This document shows positions 6,020-6,615 of a DNA stretch of 6,615 nucleotides, one piece after another (the first letter of the stretch is position 1; each line of letters opens with the position of its first letter). The DNA lies in contig JACMJT010000032.1 in assembly GCA_014380505.1 (NCBI GenBank), positions 1 through 6,615 of the forward strand, given 5' to 3'. Origin of the DNA: Hyphomicrobiales bacterium (lineage in GTDB: Bacteria; Pseudomonadota; Alphaproteobacteria; Rhizobiales; Aestuariivirgaceae). The position numbers were made by a program, and so were the translations under genes. The notes below the pieces were generated by a model. It ran no database searches, was not told the origin of the DNA, and saw only the letters and a program-made list of their open reading frames with translations.

Positions 6020-6615
6020 AGCTGGCGTGGCCCTTGCGGCCGACGATGATGTGGTCGTGCACCATGACGCCGAGGCGCTGGCCCGCGTCGACGATTTTCT
6101 TGGTCATGTCGATATCGGCGAGCGAGGGCGTGGGATCGCCCGAGGGGTGATTGTGAACGAGCACGATGGCCGAGGCTCCGAGTTCCAGGGCGCGCTTCAC
6201 CACTTCGCGGGGATAGACCGGCGTGTGATCGACGGTACCCTGCTGCTGGACCTCGTCGGCGATGAGCTGGTTTTTCTTGTCGAGGAACAGCACGCGGAAC
6301 TGCTCGATGCCGGAGAAGGCCATGGCGGCGCGGACATAGTCGAGGATGGTGTTCCAAGAGGCCAGCACCGGGCGGTTGATCACCTCGCCCTTCATCAGGC
6401 GCATGGCGGCGGCGTGGATGATCTTGAGTTCCGTGGCCACCGCTTCGCCAACGCCCTTCACTTCCATCAGGCGCTCGGGCTCGGCGCTGATGACTTCGGC
6501 GAAGGTTCCGAAGCGGGCCAGCAATTGCTTGGCCAGGAGTTTGGTGTCGGCGCGGCGGATGGCGCGATACAGGACCATTTCCAAAAGTTCGTAGTCGGGC
6601 ACGGCATCGCGACCG
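5997..6615 (-). CDS. radC: RadC-family JAB/MPN-domain protein (5' end missing)
   Basis: The frame is open to the right edge, so the start lies outside the window; about 205 codons are visible. In order: [19 protein letters not shown], typical of the RadC N-terminus; a helix-hairpin-helix region ([30 protein letters not shown]); then the RadC/JAB domain with [13 protein letters not shown] and the zinc-binding motif [16 protein letters not shown] (first part encoded by 6135-6155). The two His and the final Asp of the JAMM motif are present, so the domain looks intact. The family is named for DNA repair, but the original E. coli phenotype was not due to radC, and the true role is unsettled. A GTG at 6602 is in frame but residues typical of the family precede it, so it is not the start. 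The last 23 bases overlap the end of the convergent operon. Confidence 0.93.
   Translation of the reverse strand, partial: GRDAVPDYELLEMVLYRAIRRADTKLLAKQLLARFGTFAEVISAEPERLMEVKGVGEAVATELKIIHAAAMRLMKGEVINRPVLASWNTILDYVRAAMAFSGIEQFRVLFLDKKNQLIADEVQQQGTVDHTPVYPREVVKRALELGASAIVLVHNHPSGDPTPSLADIDMTKKIVDAGQRLGVMVHDHIIVGRKGHASFRALTLI

Noticed and set aside
5641..6357. 238-codon open frame on the - strand overlapping the operon end and radC
   Set aside because: The product is Arg/Pro/His-rich with no recognisable domain and runs in another frame through two genes with strong family motifs.

Overview
The window looks like chromosomal DNA of an alphaproteobacterium, most probably of the order Hyphomicrobiales (Rhizobiales). 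This rests on high GC, a DUF2585/UPF0314 membrane protein, a DUF4864 exported protein, and a molybdopterin-binding/MocA-like fusion sitting behind two XdhC-family genes. The genus cannot be fixed by eye. I see no mobile element, tRNA, rRNA, CRISPR array or phage gene, and coding density is very high.

Layout from left to right. (1) The 3' part of an Lrp/AsnC-family regulator on the + strand enters from the left edge and stops at 396. (2) A DUF2585 membrane protein on the - strand (399-980) ends 2 bases from that stop. (3) Diverging from it is a group II PLP-dependent decarboxylase gene (1049-2462, +), complete except for one frameshift near 1871-1880 that separates the PLP-binding lysine from the rest of the active site. 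(4) A small exported DUF4864 protein on the - strand (2463-2888) has its stop codon directly abutting the decarboxylase stop. (5) A 160-bp divergent intergenic region carries a plausible sigma-70-type promoter, an inverted repeat and a perfect 10-bp palindrome. (6) A compact + strand operon (3049-6019) follows: cupin, XdhC/CoxI N-terminal-domain protein, XdhC Rossmann-domain protein, and a MoeA-like molybdopterin-binding domain fused to a MocA-like nucleotidyltransferase. Its junctions are 4 bp, a 4-bp ATGA overlap, and 1 bp. (7) A radC gene on the - strand enters from the right edge and overlaps the end of the operon by 23 bp.

The coherent system is the four-gene operon. Its last three genes fit maturation of a molybdenum hydroxylase of the xanthine oxidase/aldehyde oxidoreductase/CO dehydrogenase class: MocA-like cytidylylation of the molybdenum cofactor, then XdhC-type cofactor binding, sulfuration and insertion. 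No client enzyme is in the window, and the role of the cupin is unknown. The clearest anomaly is the frameshifted decarboxylase. I did not find convincing evidence of a wholly new system.
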